From Pantoea conspicua (GTDB taxonomy: Bacteria; Pseudomonadota; Gammaproteobacteria; Enterobacterales; Enterobacteriaceae): a stretch of DNA of 64,000 bases. A program made the translations under genes and the position numbers. Position 1 is the first letter of the stretch. The number at the start of each line of letters is the position of its first letter. The stretch is taken from NCBI RefSeq assembly GCF_002095315.1, contig NZ_MLFN01000014.1:1-64000 (forward strand), given 5' to 3'. Positions 31,077-41,008 of the stretch are shown piece by piece. A model generated the notes under the pieces. That model was not told the origin of the DNA and did not search any database. It saw nothing but the letters and a program-made list of their open reading frames with translations.

Positions 31077-31883
31077 ATGGCTTTTCATACCTGGCAAATT
31101 GGGCTGGATATTCAGAATAGGCAGATTTGTGCCCTGGCCCTCCAGCCTCAACGTGATGGCTGGCAGCTACGCCACTGGTGGCAGCAGCGGCTGCCGCAAG
31201 ATACGTTAAGAAACGGCGTGCTGCAATCTTCGCCTGAATTACTGGCGGCCTTAACTGCCTGGCGACAGCGCCTGCCACGACGCTACTCCCTGCGCGTCGG
31301 GCTGCCGGCCCAGCTGGTGTTACAGCGATCGCTGCCGCTTCCGACGCAGCCGCTCAGCGAGCCGGCGCTGGGTCACTATGTGCAGGCGGCGGCACGACGG
31401 CTTTTCCCGCTGGAACCCAATGCGCTGGCGCTGGATTACCGGCCGGATGCGCAGAGCGGTCAGCTCTGCGTCACTGCCGCACGGCTGGAGATGATTGAAC
31501 AGTGGGCAGCACCGCTGCGGCAGGCTGGGTTAACGCCGCAGGTCTTTGAGCTGACCACCGAGGCGCTGAAACGACTGGCACAACAGGCCCGGCTGACTGC
31601 CGGATCGGTGCTGGTTATGCAGCAGGAAAAGCGCTGGCTGTGGAGCGACGGTCAGACCGCTGCGGATGCAGGCGACGCGATTTCGCTTGAGGCATTACAG
31701 CAACAGGCTTTCCCACAGGCCTCACTGCTGTTGGTCTGCGCCTCACAATCCGTGGCGTGGCCTGCCGCCGCGATGCCTTTCTCACCCTTCGATCTGATTC
31801 CGTTTCAGCAGCCACCGTTACCCGCCAATCCCGGTGCGTTTGCGCTGGCGACCGGTCTGGCGCTGCGGGCTAAGGATTGCTGA
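31077..31883 (+). CDS. hofM: DNA utilisation protein HofM (PilM-like)
   Basis: The 268-residue product begins MAFHTWQIGLDIQ, like E. coli HofM, and has an actin-like PilM/ComA fold signature only weakly visible by eye. The ATG at 31077, preceded by AAGGAG, was preferred over a longer frame from 31035. PilM-type proteins sit on the cytoplasmic face of type IV pilus assembly complexes. In E. coli hofMNOPQ are needed to use external DNA as a nutrient. It overlaps hofN as TGATG. Confidence 0.88.
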   Translation: MAFHTWQIGLDIQNRQICALALQPQRDGWQLRHWWQQRLPQDTLRNGVLQSSPELLAALTAWRQRLPRRYSLRVGLPAQLVLQRSLPLPTQPLSEPALGHYVQAAARRLFPLEPNALALDYRPDAQSGQLCVTAARLEMIEQWAAPLRQAGLTPQVFELTTEALKRLAQQARLTAGSVLVMQQEKRWLWSDGQTAADAGDAISLEALQQQAFPQASLLLVCASQSVAWPAAAMPFSPFDLIPFQQPPLPANPGAFALATGLALRAKDC

Positions 31884-32425
31884 TGGTAGCGGTCAATCTG
31901 CTGCCGTGGCGCCAGCGGCAGGCGGCGCAACAGCGGCGACAAAGCCTGGTGGTGTTGACAGGCGTTACGGTCAGCCTGCTGTTGCTGGTGATGCTTCAGA
32001 TCTGGCGGCTGCATCGCGTACAGCAGCAGGTCGCCGCAGAGACCGCAACGGTGCAGGCGGCACTGGACGATCTGATGTCACGTTTAGCCCGGCAAAAAGC
32101 GTTACTGGAACAGCTTGCGGCGCAGCAAAAGCAGCGGGAGAAGGCGCAGCAACAGGCAACGCAGCGGGCTGCCTGGCAGCAATTCTGGCTGGATTTACCG
32201 GTGCTGCTGCCCGACACCGTCTGGCTGAACCAGCTTGAGAAGCGAGAGAGCCAATTCTCGCTGGAGGGTCAGGCGCAGGATGTGCAGGCAATCCTGCAGT
32301 TTCGTCAGCAACTGGCTGCCCTGACGCTGTTCGGCCGGGTGGAGCAGGGCAGCGTGCAGCGTCAGCCTGGTGGGGGGTATCGTTTTACCCTGCGTGCGCA
32401 GCTTCAGGCGGTGAATCATGAGTGA
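31883..32425 (+). CDS. hofN: DNA utilisation protein HofN (PilN-like)
   Basis: This 180-residue protein has the PilN signature VNLLPWR at residues 4-10, one membrane segment (about 23-43) and a long Gln/Ala-rich coiled coil. The ATG at 31883 overlaps the hofM stop codon; the track of translation is coupled. The protein would link the PilM-like cytoplasmic ring to the periplasmic PilO and PilP components. Sequence divergence from E. coli is high, as usual for this operon, so order and motif carry the assignment. Confidence 0.88.
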   Translation: MVAVNLLPWRQRQAAQQRRQSLVVLTGVTVSLLLLVMLQIWRLHRVQQQVAAETATVQAALDDLMSRLARQKALLEQLAAQQKQREKAQQQATQRAAWQQFWLDLPVLLPDTVWLNQLEKRESQFSLEGQAQDVQAILQFRQQLAALTLFGRVEQGSVQRQPGGGYRFTLRAQLQAVNHE

Positions 32426-32912
32426 GTGGTGGGTGAGCTGGTGGCAGATGAACAAGATTCCACGCTACGGTACGCTGGCGGCAGTCGCATCCGCTCTACT
32501 GATACTGTGCTGGCTGATGTGGCTGCGGCCGGAGCGACAGACGCTGGTAACCCAACAGCAGAAGCTGCAACAGCTGATGAGCCAGTTGCAGCTGCGCCAG
32601 CGGCAATGGCACCAGAATCCGCCGAACGCGCTGTTGCAGGCACAGCTCTTAACCCAGGCTGCACCTCCTTCAGCGGTGACCTCTGTTCAGGGGGTGGAAA
32701 CGGTCCTTGCGTCACGGCGCGGCCAGCTTGAACAGTGGCAACCCGATGCCCGGCCCCGCACCCTGACGCTGCATCTGCAATGGCAGTCGTTTCAGCCGTT
32801 GTTTGCTGAACTTGCCCAGGCTGCGGCCCCTTTCCCGGCGCGTTTTCGGGTGCTTGCGCAGCCGCAGCATCTGGTGGTGCAACTCTGGCTGGAACCTGAC
32901 GATGCGCCGTAG
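32418..32912 (+). CDS. hofO: DNA utilisation protein HofO (PilO-like)
   Basis: This 164-residue protein has one transmembrane helix (about residues 18-36), a coiled-coil stretch rich in Gln and Leu (38-65) and a small periplasmic domain. This matches PilO-like proteins, which pair with PilN. It overlaps hofN by 8 bp and hofP by 11 bp. Identity rests mainly on operon position and architecture. Confidence 0.85.
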   Translation: MSEWWVSWWQMNKIPRYGTLAAVASALLILCWLMWLRPERQTLVTQQQKLQQLMSQLQLRQRQWHQNPPNALLQAQLLTQAAPPSAVTSVQGVETVLASRRGQLEQWQPDARPRTLTLHLQWQSFQPLFAELAQAAAPFPARFRVLAQPQHLVVQLWLEPDDAP

Positions 32913-33285
32913 TCTGCTGATTTTACTGCTGTGCTGCAGCAGCACGCTGGCGCGCGATCCGTTTCATCCGGTTGCGGGTGCAATCTGCCTGCCGCCGGTG
33001 GCGCTGCTAACCGGCTGGCAACTGCAAGGGATCATTGGACGGCCCTCCCGCTTCCATGCCTTGCTGGTGACGCCGCAGGGAAAAGTGATAGTGGTGCGGG
33101 CCAGGCAATCGCTGGCACTGGCACCGTGGCAGCTTAGCGACATTGACCGGCGCAGCCTGACCCTGGCGGTCAGGAACAGCTGCAGTGCGCAACGTACCGC
33201 ATTTTATTTAGCAGGAGCTTCGCATGAAAAGGATTCTGACGTTATGGCTGGCACTCTGCTGCCTGTTGCCGGCCCACGCCGCTGA
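32902..33285 (+). CDS. hofP: DNA utilisation protein HofP (PilP-like)
   Basis: The ATG at 32902 gives 127 residues (134 in E. coli). A hydrophobic signal segment (residues 3-16) is followed at once by RDPFHPV, the motif found at the mature start of PilP-like pilot proteins, and by a small beta-rich region (WQLQGIIGRPSRFHALL). It probably contacts the secretin. It overlaps hofO by 11 bp and, unusually, hofQ by 62 bp in another frame, so its last 20 residues share DNA with the HofQ signal peptide. Confidence 0.82.
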   Translation: MRRSLLILLLCCSSTLARDPFHPVAGAICLPPVALLTGWQLQGIIGRPSRFHALLVTPQGKVIVVRARQSLALAPWQLSDIDRRSLTLAVRNSCSAQRTAFYLAGASHEKDSDVMAGTLLPVAGPRR

Positions 33286-34495
33286 CGATCAACGTCTCAG
33301 CCTGGCATTTGATAACGCGCCGGTTGAGCGCATTTTACAGGCCCTGGCCGACTACCAGCAGATCAACCTGATTATCGCGCCGGAAGTCGCGGGATCATTG
33401 TCGCTGCGGCTGGATGATCTGCCGTGGCATCAGGCACTGGAGCTGGTCGCACGTATGGCAAAGCTGACGCTGATCGAGCACGAGAACGTGTTATTGGTCT
33501 ATCCGGAAAGCTGGCAGCAGGCGCAGCGGCTGACCCGCGATGAAGAGCAGAAAGATCGGTTGCAACAGGCGCCGCTGCAACAGCGTGCAGTGCTGCTGCA
33601 TTATGCCAGCGCCAGCGAGATACACCGTAGCCTGCTGGGTGAGCGTCAGTCATTGATGACGCCACGCGGTAGCGTCACGGTGGATAAACGCACCAACACA
33701 CTGTTAATACGTGATACGGCTGCGGCGTTACAGGAGACGGAGCGCTGGCTAAAGGCGCTCGATCTGCCGCTGGAGCAAATTGAGCTGGCGGCACACATCG
33801 TTACCATCAGTGAAGAGCATTTACATGAACTCGGCGTCAACTGGGGACTACAGGCCGGTGACGCGGCAGTCACCCAGGCGCTTCATCATCCGCGGCTGGC
33901 GATTCCGCTGGCAGTGAGGTCGCCAGGCGCGAGCGTTGGCATGACGCTCGCGCGCATTGGCGGCCAGCTGCTGGATCTGGAGCTAAGCGCGCTGGAACAG
34001 GAAAATCAGATCGAAATTATTGCCAGTCCGCGTCTGTTTACCTCTCATCAGCAAACGGCCTCGATCAAACAGGGTACTGAGATTCCTTATCAGGTCTCGG
34101 CCGGTAACAGCGGCGCAACCAGTGTTGAATTTAAAGAAGCGGTGCTGGGGATGGAGGTCACGCCCAGCGTTTCCGGCCAGGGGCGTATCCAGCTTAAAAT
34201 TCATATCAGTCAGAATATGCCGGGCCGCAATATTAAAACCGGTGACAATGAGGTGCTGTCGATTGATAAACAGGAGATTGAAACCCAGGTAACGGTCAGG
34301 GACGGGGAGACACTGGCGCTGGGCGGCATCTTTCAGCAGCAGCGAACCCGGGGAGAAAATCGGGTGCCGATACTGGGAAAGGTGCCGCTGATCGGCGGGC
34401 TGTTTCGTCAGCAGTCTGAGCAGCGCAAAAAAAGAGAGCTGGTGATCTTCATTACGCCGCGATTGGTCAGGGAAGCAGCGCTTACGGCTGGATAA
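33224..34495 (+). CDS. hofQ: DNA utilisation secretin HofQ (PilQ/ComE-like)
   Basis: This 423-residue protein has a signal peptide (residues 1-19, ending HAADD), a secretin/TonB short N-terminal domain, an N1 domain, and the C-terminal secretin domain with VPILGKVPLIGGLFR and ELVIFITPRLV. It would form the outer-membrane pore through which DNA enters the periplasm. Related proteins are required for competence in Haemophilus. It is last in hofMNOPQ. Confidence 0.95.
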   Translation: MKRILTLWLALCCLLPAHAADDQRLSLAFDNAPVERILQALADYQQINLIIAPEVAGSLSLRLDDLPWHQALELVARMAKLTLIEHENVLLVYPESWQQAQRLTRDEEQKDRLQQAPLQQRAVLLHYASASEIHRSLLGERQSLMTPRGSVTVDKRTNTLLIRDTAAALQETERWLKALDLPLEQIELAAHIVTISEEHLHELGVNWGLQAGDAAVTQALHHPRLAIPLAVRSPGASVGMTLARIGGQLLDLELSALEQENQIEIIASPRLFTSHQQTASIKQGTEIPYQVSAGNSGATSVEFKEAVLGMEVTPSVSGQGRIQLKIHISQNMPGRNIKTGDNEVLSIDKQEIETQVTVRDGETLALGGIFQQQRTRGENRVPILGKVPLIGGLFRQQSEQRKKRELVIFITPRLVREAALTAG

Positions 34496-34858
34496 AACGG
34501 AAAATAGGTCCCAGACGGCCATCCGATTTGACGCAGGACAGGAATTAGCTTACAAGGTTTAGCGATTTTCAATACGGTGTAACCGTCTAGGTTGGGTAAA
34601 TCCCAGCAAACAGATCAGAAAATTCCTCTGTGAGCAGCGTTGTAAAGACGCAGCGCTGGCGCGTTACAGTTTCGCGAACCACGGGCCAATTCAGAAATGG
34701 ATTTGCTGCAGGCAATATAATCGGTTGCCAAACAGCCTTGAGTGTTGAGATAATTTTTCGTCTGACTCTTGCTAATGCTCATGAGGTCTCAGTTCCTGTC
34801 CCGCCAGCTAATGCTGAACGCGGGGTATCATTAACGAATTCTTAGTAATACCGACAAA
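34496..34858 (+). promoter_or_regulatory. Noncoding region upstream of aroK
   Basis: These 363 bp hold the promoters of the long aroK-to-trpS operon. I see no gene or terminator after hofQ, so read-through from hof is possible. No specific promoter element was assigned. Confidence 0.4.
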
Positions 34859-35380
34859 ATGGCAGAGAAACGCAATATCTTTCTGGTTGGGCCGATGGGT
34901 GCCGGCAAAAGCACTATTGGTCGTCAGTTGGCTCAGCAACTCAACATGGAGTTCTTCGATTCCGATCAGGAAATTGAGCGACGCACCGGAGCGGATGTGG
35001 GCTGGGTTTTTGATGTCGAAGGCGAAGCTGGCTTTCGTGATCGCGAAGAAAAAATCATTAACGAACTGACTGAAAAGCAAGGCATCGTCCTGGCGACAGG
35101 CGGTGGCTCCGTCAAATCCCGGGAAACGCGTAATCGTCTCTCCGCCCGCGGCGTTGTGGTTTATCTTGAGACCACCATCGAAAAGCAACTGGCGCGCACA
35201 CAACGTGACAAAAAACGTCCGTTGCTGCAGGTGGATTCACCGCCGCGTGAAGTGCTTGAAGCGCTGGCTGGCGAACGTAATCCGCTGTATGAAGAGATCG
35301 CCGACGTCACGATTCGCACAGATGATCAGAGTGCGAAAGTGGTGGCGAATCAGATTATCCACATGTTGGAAAAAAGTTGA
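34859..35380 (+). CDS. aroK: Shikimate kinase I
   Basis: This 173-residue kinase is almost identical to E. coli AroK. Its P-loop GPMGAGKST is at residues 11-19, the shikimate-binding Asp lies in FFDSDQEIE, and GGG is in VLATGGGSV. It phosphorylates shikimate at the 3-OH, the fifth step of the shikimate pathway. It heads the aroK-aroB-damX-dam-rpe-gph-trpS operon and precedes aroB by 38 bp. Confidence 0.97.
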   Translation: MAEKRNIFLVGPMGAGKSTIGRQLAQQLNMEFFDSDQEIERRTGADVGWVFDVEGEAGFRDREEKIINELTEKQGIVLATGGGSVKSRETRNRLSARGVVVYLETTIEKQLARTQRDKKRPLLQVDSPPREVLEALAGERNPLYEEIADVTIRTDDQSAKVVANQIIHMLEKS

Positions 35381-35418
35381 TCCAACGTTCGAAGGCTCTT
35401 TAACAGGTATCGAGCATC

Positions 35419-36507
35419 ATGGAGAAGATCACCGTCTCACTGGGGGAACGCAGTTACCCCATCACTATCGCCGCCGGACTGTTTAACGATCCGGCTTCTT
35501 TTTGGCCGCTGACCGCGGGCGAAAACGCCATGGTGGTGACCAACCAGACGCTGGCACCGCTGTATCTCGACAAACTGTCGGCGCTGCTGACGGCGGCGGG
35601 TGTGAAAGTGGATCAGGTGATTTTACCCGACGGCGAGCAGTACAAAACGCTGGCCGTGATGGATCAGGTCTTCACCGCATTACTGCAAAAACCGCACGGT
35701 CGTGATACGACGCTGATCGCTTTAGGCGGCGGCGTGATTGGCGATCTGACCGGTTTTGCTGCGGCCAGTTATCAGCGTGGCGTGCGCTTTATTCAGGTGC
35801 CGACCACCTTACTGTCGCAGGTTGACTCTTCGGTTGGCGGCAAAACAGCCGTAAACCATCCGCTCGGCAAAAATATGATTGGCGCGTTTTATCAGCCCGC
35901 TTCGGTGGTGATTGATACGGCGTGTCTGCAGACACTACCGGCTCGTGAACTGGCATCCGGTCTGGCTGAAGTGATCAAGTACGGCATCATCCTTGATGGT
36001 GCGTTTTTCCAGTGGCTGGAGCAGAATCTTGATGCACTGCTGGCGCTGGATGAACAGGCACTCGCTTACTGCATCCGCCGCTGCTGTGAATTAAAAGCCG
36101 ACGTGGTGGCTGCCGATGAGCGGGAAACCGGACAGCGCGCACTGCTCAATCTGGGGCACACCTTTGGTCACGCGATTGAAGCGCACATGGGCTACGGCAA
36201 CTGGCTGCATGGCGAAGCGATTGCGGCGGGCATGGTGATGGCCGCGCGCACCGCCGAACGCCTGGGGCAGTTCAGCCCGGAACAGACTGAACGTATCATC
36301 ACCTTGCTGCAGCGTGCCGGTTTACCGGTGCAGGGACCGCAGGCGATGAGCGCAGAGATCTATCTGCCCCATATGATGCGCGACAAGAAAGTGCTGGCGG
36401 GTGAATTACGGCTGGTGCTTCCGTTGTCGATTGGCCGCTCTGAAGTGCGTGGCGGCGTGGCTCATGATATGGTGCTGGCTGCAATTAACGATTGCCAGGC
36501 ATCTTGA
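35419..36507 (+). CDS. aroB: 3-dehydroquinate synthase
   Basis: This 362-residue NAD- and zinc-dependent enzyme has the expected length. The [11 protein letters not shown] nucleotide-binding loop lies near residue 97, and the zinc ligands are in [23 protein letters not shown] and [11 protein letters not shown]. It cyclises DAHP to 3-dehydroquinate, the second shikimate-pathway step. It lies between aroK and damX as in E. coli. Confidence 0.97.
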   Translation: MEKITVSLGERSYPITIAAGLFNDPASFWPLTAGENAMVVTNQTLAPLYLDKLSALLTAAGVKVDQVILPDGEQYKTLAVMDQVFTALLQKPHGRDTTLIALGGGVIGDLTGFAAASYQRGVRFIQVPTTLLSQVDSSVGGKTAVNHPLGKNMIGAFYQPASVVIDTACLQTLPARELASGLAEVIKYGIILDGAFFQWLEQNLDALLALDEQALAYCIRRCCELKADVVAADERETGQRALLNLGHTFGHAIEAHMGYGNWLHGEAIAAGMVMAARTAERLGQFSPEQTERIITLLQRAGLPVQGPQAMSAEIYLPHMMRDKKVLAGELRLVLPLSIGRSEVRGGVAHDMVLAAINDCQAS

Positions 36508-36579
36508 TATTTAGCAGTTAAGTGGTGACGCGGCGCGCAGGGTGCGCAGTGCGGAATGCCGCTTTACGGAGGAGGCAAA

Positions 36580-37620
36580 ATGGATGAGTTCAAACCGGAA
36601 GACGAGTTAAAACCTGACGCCAGTGACCGTCGTCCCTCGCGCCCACGTAAGCCGTCTACCGCAGCCAAAATACCGGTTTCGCGCCAGCGCATCATGATGG
36701 GCGTCGGGATTCTGGTGCTGCTGTTACTGGTGCTGGGTATTGGTTCGGCGCTGAATGGCCCGGACGATAAAAAACCTGCCACCGGCAGTAACGGCGCTAA
36801 CACGCCTGCCACTGGCGGCGGAACCAACAGCGAGAAAAACATCGATCTGACCGGCTCCTCCTCCATGTCCGGCGGACAAACCACGCCAGCGGCAACCGGG
36901 AACGCTGCGGCAACCCAGGGTGACGCGACCAGCAACCCGCCGCGCGATGTGTCAATGCCGCCGGTGGCCTCAACGCCGACCCAGGCTGCGCCGATTGAAA
37001 CGCCTGCAAACCAGCAACGTGTCACCTTACCGGGCGATCTCAATAGCGCGCTGAGTAATCAGCAGCAGCAGATCGACAGTGCCGCGACCGGCGCGCAAAA
37101 TGGCAGCTCATTGCCGACTGCGCCCGCCACCGTCAGTGGTAATGCGGGCACTGCAGCGAATCCGGTCAGAGCACCGGCCAGCCGTCAGACGCCAGACAGA
37201 GCCACGACTCAGACGCGACCTGCACATGAACCGGCGCACAAAACGGCCTCTAAGCCAGCGACCAGTGACAGCAGAACGCATACGACACCGGCGCGTACAC
37301 CTACCAGCAACACGGCGAGCAGCAGCGCTGCAGGCAGCAGTTCAGCCAGCAAATCACTGCCAGGCGGCAGTTACACGCTGCAGCTGAGCGGGGCTTCCAA
37401 AGCAGAAAGCCTGAATGCCTGGGCGAAAAAACAGAATCTGAGTGCGTATCACGTCTACAAAACCACCCGCAACGGTCAGTCGTGGTACGTTCTGGTGAGT
37501 GGATCATACGCAACACCGGCGGAGGCCAAACGCGCTGTGGCATCGCTGCCAGCGGAAGTGCGTGCACAGAATCCGTGGGTTAAACCGGTTAGCCAGGTTA
37601 AGAAAGAAGCCAGTCAGTAA
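36580..37620 (+). CDS. damX: Cell division SPOR-domain protein DamX, with a short acidic linker
   Basis: This 346-residue protein starts at the ATG at 36580, giving MDEFKPEDELKPD as in E. coli. One transmembrane helix lies at about residues 42-62 (IMMGVGILVLLLLVLGIG). A long Ala/Thr/Pro-rich periplasmic linker follows, and the C-terminal SPOR domain (about 262-340, GGSYTLQLSGASKAESLNAW) binds denuded glycan strands at the septum. It is shorter than E. coli DamX (428) because the charged cytoplasmic segment between the start motif and the membrane helix is largely missing. Confidence 0.93.
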   Translation: MDEFKPEDELKPDASDRRPSRPRKPSTAAKIPVSRQRIMMGVGILVLLLLVLGIGSALNGPDDKKPATGSNGANTPATGGGTNSEKNIDLTGSSSMSGGQTTPAATGNAAATQGDATSNPPRDVSMPPVASTPTQAAPIETPANQQRVTLPGDLNSALSNQQQQIDSAATGAQNGSSLPTAPATVSGNAGTAANPVRAPASRQTPDRATTQTRPAHEPAHKTASKPATSDSRTHTTPARTPTSNTASSSAAGSSSASKSLPGGSYTLQLSGASKAESLNAWAKKQNLSAYHVYKTTRNGQSWYVLVSGSYATPAEAKRAVASLPAEVRAQNPWVKPVSQVKKEASQ

Positions 37621-37627
37621 TTGATGT

Positions 37628-37653
37628 GGGGCCAGCGTTACTGGCCCCGTTTT
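37628..37653 (+). terminator. Intra-operon hairpin after damX
   Basis: GGGGCCAG and CTGGCCCC form a perfect 8-bp stem around CGTTA, followed by GTTTT, 7 bp past the damX stop. It could partly terminate transcription between damX and dam, where E. coli has an internal promoter. Confidence 0.8.
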
Positions 37654-37715
37654 AAGCGCAGATCTGCTGTCGGTCCAGCCACAGCCTCACAATAAGATGT
37701 AATAACCACGACAGC

Positions 37716-38530
37716 ATGAAAAAAATCGCGCTTTCCTGAAATGGGCAGGGGGAAAATTTCCCTTAGTAGAAGAGATCCATCGCTACCTGCCACAAGGCGA
37801 CTGTTTGATCGAGCCGTTTGTTGGGGCGGGATCGGTGTTCCTGAACACCGACTTCGATCGCTACCATCTTGCCGATATCAACAGCGATCTGATCAATCTC
37901 TATAACATTGTTAAAACGCGCACGGCGGATTTTATTCGTGACGCGCAGTTGCTGTTTACCCCGGAAGGGAACAACGAAGTCTGCTATTACCTGCGTCGTA
38001 CCGAATTTAACACCAGCACTGATGCCTATCAGCGTGCGCTGCTTTTCCTCTATCTTAATCGTCACTGTTACAACGGCTTATGCCGCTATAACCTGCGCGG
38101 TGAATTTAACGTGCCGTTTGGCCGCTACCGCAAACCCTACTTTCCTGAAGCAGAACTGTTATGGTTTGCCGAGCGCGCGCAAAAAGCGACGTTTGTCTGT
38201 GAATCGTACGATGTTACCCTGACCAATGCTGGTAAAGGCTCCGTGGTATATTGTGATCCGCCCTATGCGCCGCTGTCGGCGACAGCGAACTTCACGGCTT
38301 ATCACACCAACAGTTTTAGCCTGCGCGAGCAGCAGCATCTGGCAACGTTAGCGGCACAGCTGGCCTCGTCAGAACACCGGATTCCGGTACTGATTTCTAA
38401 CCACGACACTGCACTGACGCGTTTGTGGTATCAGGATGCAGTGTTACATGTGGTCAAAGCCCGGCGTTCCATTAGCCGAAGCATAGCCGGTCGCACTAAG
38501 GTCGACGAACTGCTGGCGCTCTATAGCTAG
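37716..38530 (+). pseudogene. dam: DNA adenine methyltransferase Dam, frameshifted within an A7 run near the start
   Basis: From the ATG at 37716 the frame as given stops after seven codons. Adding one A to the A7 run at 37719-37725 restores MKKNRAFLKWAGGKFPLVEE, which joins the long frame reading LIEPFVGAGSVFLN and onward to 38530: 271 residues (278 in E. coli). Motif I (FVGAGSVF) and motif IV (DPPY) are intact. Dam methylates adenine in GATC and directs mismatch repair, replication timing and gene control. Loss of only the AdoMet-binding N-terminus through a homopolymer is best read as a sequence error. The longest uninterrupted frame would wrongly start near 37805. Confidence 0.94.
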
Positions 38531-38597
38531 CCTGTTTCGTCCGCGACCAACGCATTACGCCAGCCGCAAGGCTGGCGCACAACAGTGGGAGAATCGG

Positions 38598-39281
38598 ATG
38601 AAACAATATTTGCTGGCCCCTTCAATCCTTTCGGCGGACTTTGCTCGCCTGGGCGAAGATACCGCGAAAGCGCTGGAGGCCGGAGGCGACGTGGTTCACT
38701 TCGACGTGATGGATAACCACTATGTGCCCAACCTGACCATGGGCCCGATGGTTCTGAAAGCGTTGCGCGACTATGGCATCACCGCACCCATCGATGTGCA
38801 TCTGATGGTTAAACCGGTCGATGCATTGATCCCCGAGTTCGCCCGTGCAGGCGCGACCTACATTACTTTTCATCCTGAAGCCAGTGAACACGTCGATCGC
38901 ACGCTGCAGCTGATTAAAGAACATGGCTGCAAAGCTGGCCTGGTCTTCAATCCGGCGACGCCGCTGAGTTACCTCGATTACGTGATGGATAAGCTGGATA
39001 TCATTTTGCTGATGTCAGTGAATCCGGGCTTTGGTGGCCAGTCGTTTATCCCCGGCACGCTGGATAAGCTGCGTGAAGCGCGCAAGCGTATCGACCAGAG
39101 CGGTTACAATATTCGTCTCGAAGTGGATGGCGGCGTGAAGATTGATAACATCGGTCAGATCGCAGCGGCAGGCGCCGACATGTTTGTCGCCGGTTCAGCC
39201 ATCTTTGGTCACCCGGATTACAAAAAAGTGATCGATGAGATGCGCAACGAGCTGGAGAAAGCCAATGGCTCCTTTCACTGA
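38598..39281 (+). CDS. rpe: Ribulose-phosphate 3-epimerase
   Basis: This 227-residue TIM-barrel enzyme has [10 protein letters not shown] at the N-terminus, the metal-site His-Asp in [13 protein letters not shown], and the phosphate loop in [11 protein letters not shown]. It interconverts ribulose 5-phosphate and xylulose 5-phosphate in the pentose phosphate pathway. A GGGAGAA Shine-Dalgarno sequence precedes the ATG. It lies in the dam operon and overlaps gph by 17 bp. Confidence 0.97.
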   Translation: MKQYLLAPSILSADFARLGEDTAKALEAGGDVVHFDVMDNHYVPNLTMGPMVLKALRDYGITAPIDVHLMVKPVDALIPEFARAGATYITFHPEASEHVDRTLQLIKEHGCKAGLVFNPATPLSYLDYVMDKLDIILLMSVNPGFGGQSFIPGTLDKLREARKRIDQSGYNIRLEVDGGVKIDNIGQIAAAGADMFVAGSAIFGHPDYKKVIDEMRNELEKANGSFH

Positions 39282-39942
39282 TATCCGGGCACTGGCATTT
39301 GATCTCGACGGCACGCTGGTGGATAGTGCGCCGGGCCTTGCTGAGGCGATCGATCGGACGCTGAAAGATCTCAGCCTGCCGGTGGCCGGCCTTGAGCGCG
39401 TCTCGACCTGGATTGGCAACGGGGCCGATATCATGATGGCGCGCGCCCTGACTTACGCGCTGGGCCGTGAGCCGCAGCCGGATGAGCAGCATGATGCGCG
39501 TGCACTGTTCGACAAACATTATGCCGACACGGTGGATGCGGGCAGCACGCTGTTCCCGCAGGTGAAGCAGACGCTGACTGCGCTACAGGGCGCCGGTCTG
39601 CCGCTGGCGATTGTCACCAATAAGCCCACGCCGTTTGTCGCGCCTCTGCTGCAGTCGCTTGGCATTGCGGAGGCCTTCTCCCTGATTATCGGCGGTGACG
39701 ATGTGCCGGTGAAGAAACCGCATCCGGCGGCGATCTTTATGGTATTGGGCACCTTTGGTGTGCTGCCCGGCCAGCTGCTTTTTGTTGGCGATTCGCGTAA
39801 CGATATCCAGGCGGCTCAGGCGGCGGGCGTGCCAAATATTGGCATGACCTTTGGCTATAACTACGGCGAACCGATTGCCCGTAGCCAGCCCGATTTAACA
39901 CTCGACTCTTTTGATCAACTTCTGCCCGCTCTCGGGCTGTAA
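39265..39942 (+). CDS. gph: Phosphoglycolate phosphatase
   Basis: This HAD hydrolase of 225 residues starts at the ATG at 39265 ([20 protein letters not shown]). It has motif [10 protein letters not shown], motif II VTNKPTP, Lys in VKKPHP and motif [12 protein letters not shown]. It removes phosphate from 2-phosphoglycolate, which forms during repair of oxidised DNA ends. It is shorter than E. coli Gph (252), lacking an insertion near residue 75. Its first codons overlap the end of rpe. Confidence 0.95.
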   Translation: MAPFTDIRALAFDLDGTLVDSAPGLAEAIDRTLKDLSLPVAGLERVSTWIGNGADIMMARALTYALGREPQPDEQHDARALFDKHYADTVDAGSTLFPQVKQTLTALQGAGLPLAIVTNKPTPFVAPLLQSLGIAEAFSLIIGGDDVPVKKPHPAAIFMVLGTFGVLPGQLLFVGDSRNDIQAAQAAGVPNIGMTFGYNYGEPIARSQPDLTLDSFDQLLPALGL

Positions 39943-39958
39943 TTATCAGGACTTAAGT

Positions 39959-40960
39959 ATGAAACCCATTGTTTTCAGCGGCGCACAGCCGTCCGGCGAA
40001 CTGACCATTGGCAACTATATGGGTGCGCTGCGTCAGTGGGTGCAGATGCAGGATGATTTCCACTGCATTTACTGTATCGTCGATCTGCACGCCATTACCG
40101 TTCGTCAGGACCCCGTTGCGCTGCGTAAGGCAACGCTGGATACGCTGGCGCTCTATCTGGCCTGCGGTATCGATCCCGAAAAAAGCACCATCTTTGTCCA
40201 GTCACATGTGCCTGAGCACACTCAGCTGAGCTGGATCCTTAACTGCTACGCCTATTTCGGTGAACTCAGCCGTATGACGCAGTTCAAGGATAAATCAGCG
40301 CGTTACGAAGAGAACATCAATGCCGGCCTGTTTGACTATCCGGTGCTGATGGCAGCCGATATTCTGCTCTATCAGACCCATCAGGTACCGGTTGGCGAAG
40401 ATCAGAAACAGCATCTGGAGCTGAGCCGCGATATCGCCCATCGCTTTAACGCGCTGTATGGCGATATTTTCAAAGTGCCAGAGCCGTTTATTCCGAAGTC
40501 AGGTGCGCGCGTCATGTCACTGCTGGAACCGACGAAGAAAATGTCCAAGTCAGATGACAACCGTAACAACGTCATCGGTCTGCTGGAAGATCCGAAATCG
40601 GTCGTGAAGAAGATCAAACGCGCGGTAACCGACTCCGAAGAGCCGCCAGTAGTGCGCTATGACGTGAAAGAGAAAGCGGGCGTCTCTAACCTGCTGGATA
40701 TCCTGTCAGGCGTGACCGGTAAAACCATCGTCGAGCTGGAACAGGAATTTGAAGGCAAGATGTATGGTCACCTGAAAGGCGCGGTAGCGGACGCGGTATC
40801 CGGTATGCTGACTGAGCTGCAGGAACGCTACCATCGTTTCCGCAACGACGATGCGTTGCTGGAGCAGGTGATGCGCGATGGTGCGGCGAAAGCCCGTGCG
40901 CAGGCGCAGGAAACCCTGAAAAAAGTCTACGAAGCCGTGGGTTTTGTTGCCATGCCGTAA
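39959..40960 (+). CDS. trpS: Tryptophanyl-tRNA synthetase
   Basis: This 333-residue class I synthetase begins at the ATG at 39959 with [13 protein letters not shown]. The HIGH-equivalent is TIGN at about residues 17-20 and the KMSKS loop (KKMSKSDDN) is near residue 195. It charges tRNA-Trp. It is last in the aroK operon, 16 bp after gph, and is followed by a strong terminator. Confidence 0.97.
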   Translation: MKPIVFSGAQPSGELTIGNYMGALRQWVQMQDDFHCIYCIVDLHAITVRQDPVALRKATLDTLALYLACGIDPEKSTIFVQSHVPEHTQLSWILNCYAYFGELSRMTQFKDKSARYEENINAGLFDYPVLMAADILLYQTHQVPVGEDQKQHLELSRDIAHRFNALYGDIFKVPEPFIPKSGARVMSLLEPTKKMSKSDDNRNNVIGLLEDPKSVVKKIKRAVTDSEEPPVVRYDVKEKAGVSNLLDILSGVTGKTIVELEQEFEGKMYGHLKGAVADAVSGMLTELQERYHRFRNDDALLEQVMRDGAAKARAQAQETLKKVYEAVGFVAMP

Positions 40961-40980
40961 CGGCTTCGCGGAGAGAAAAA

Positions 40981-41007
40981 CGGCGGGCCTGTTGCCCGCC
41001 GTTTTTT
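40981..41007 (+). terminator. Terminator after trpS
   Basis: CGGCGGGC and GCCCGCCG form a perfect 8-bp stem around five bases, followed by T6. It closes the aroK-trpS operon. Confidence 0.93.
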
Positions 41008-41008
41008 A

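Noticed and set aside
31077-34495. Novel pilus or secretion system
   Set aside because: Five genes match hofMNOPQ in order, size and motifs, a known DNA-utilisation operon of enterobacteria.
37628-37653. End of the aroK operon at the damX hairpin
   Set aside because: dam, rpe, gph and trpS follow in the conserved operon order with short gaps, so the hairpin is treated as internal.
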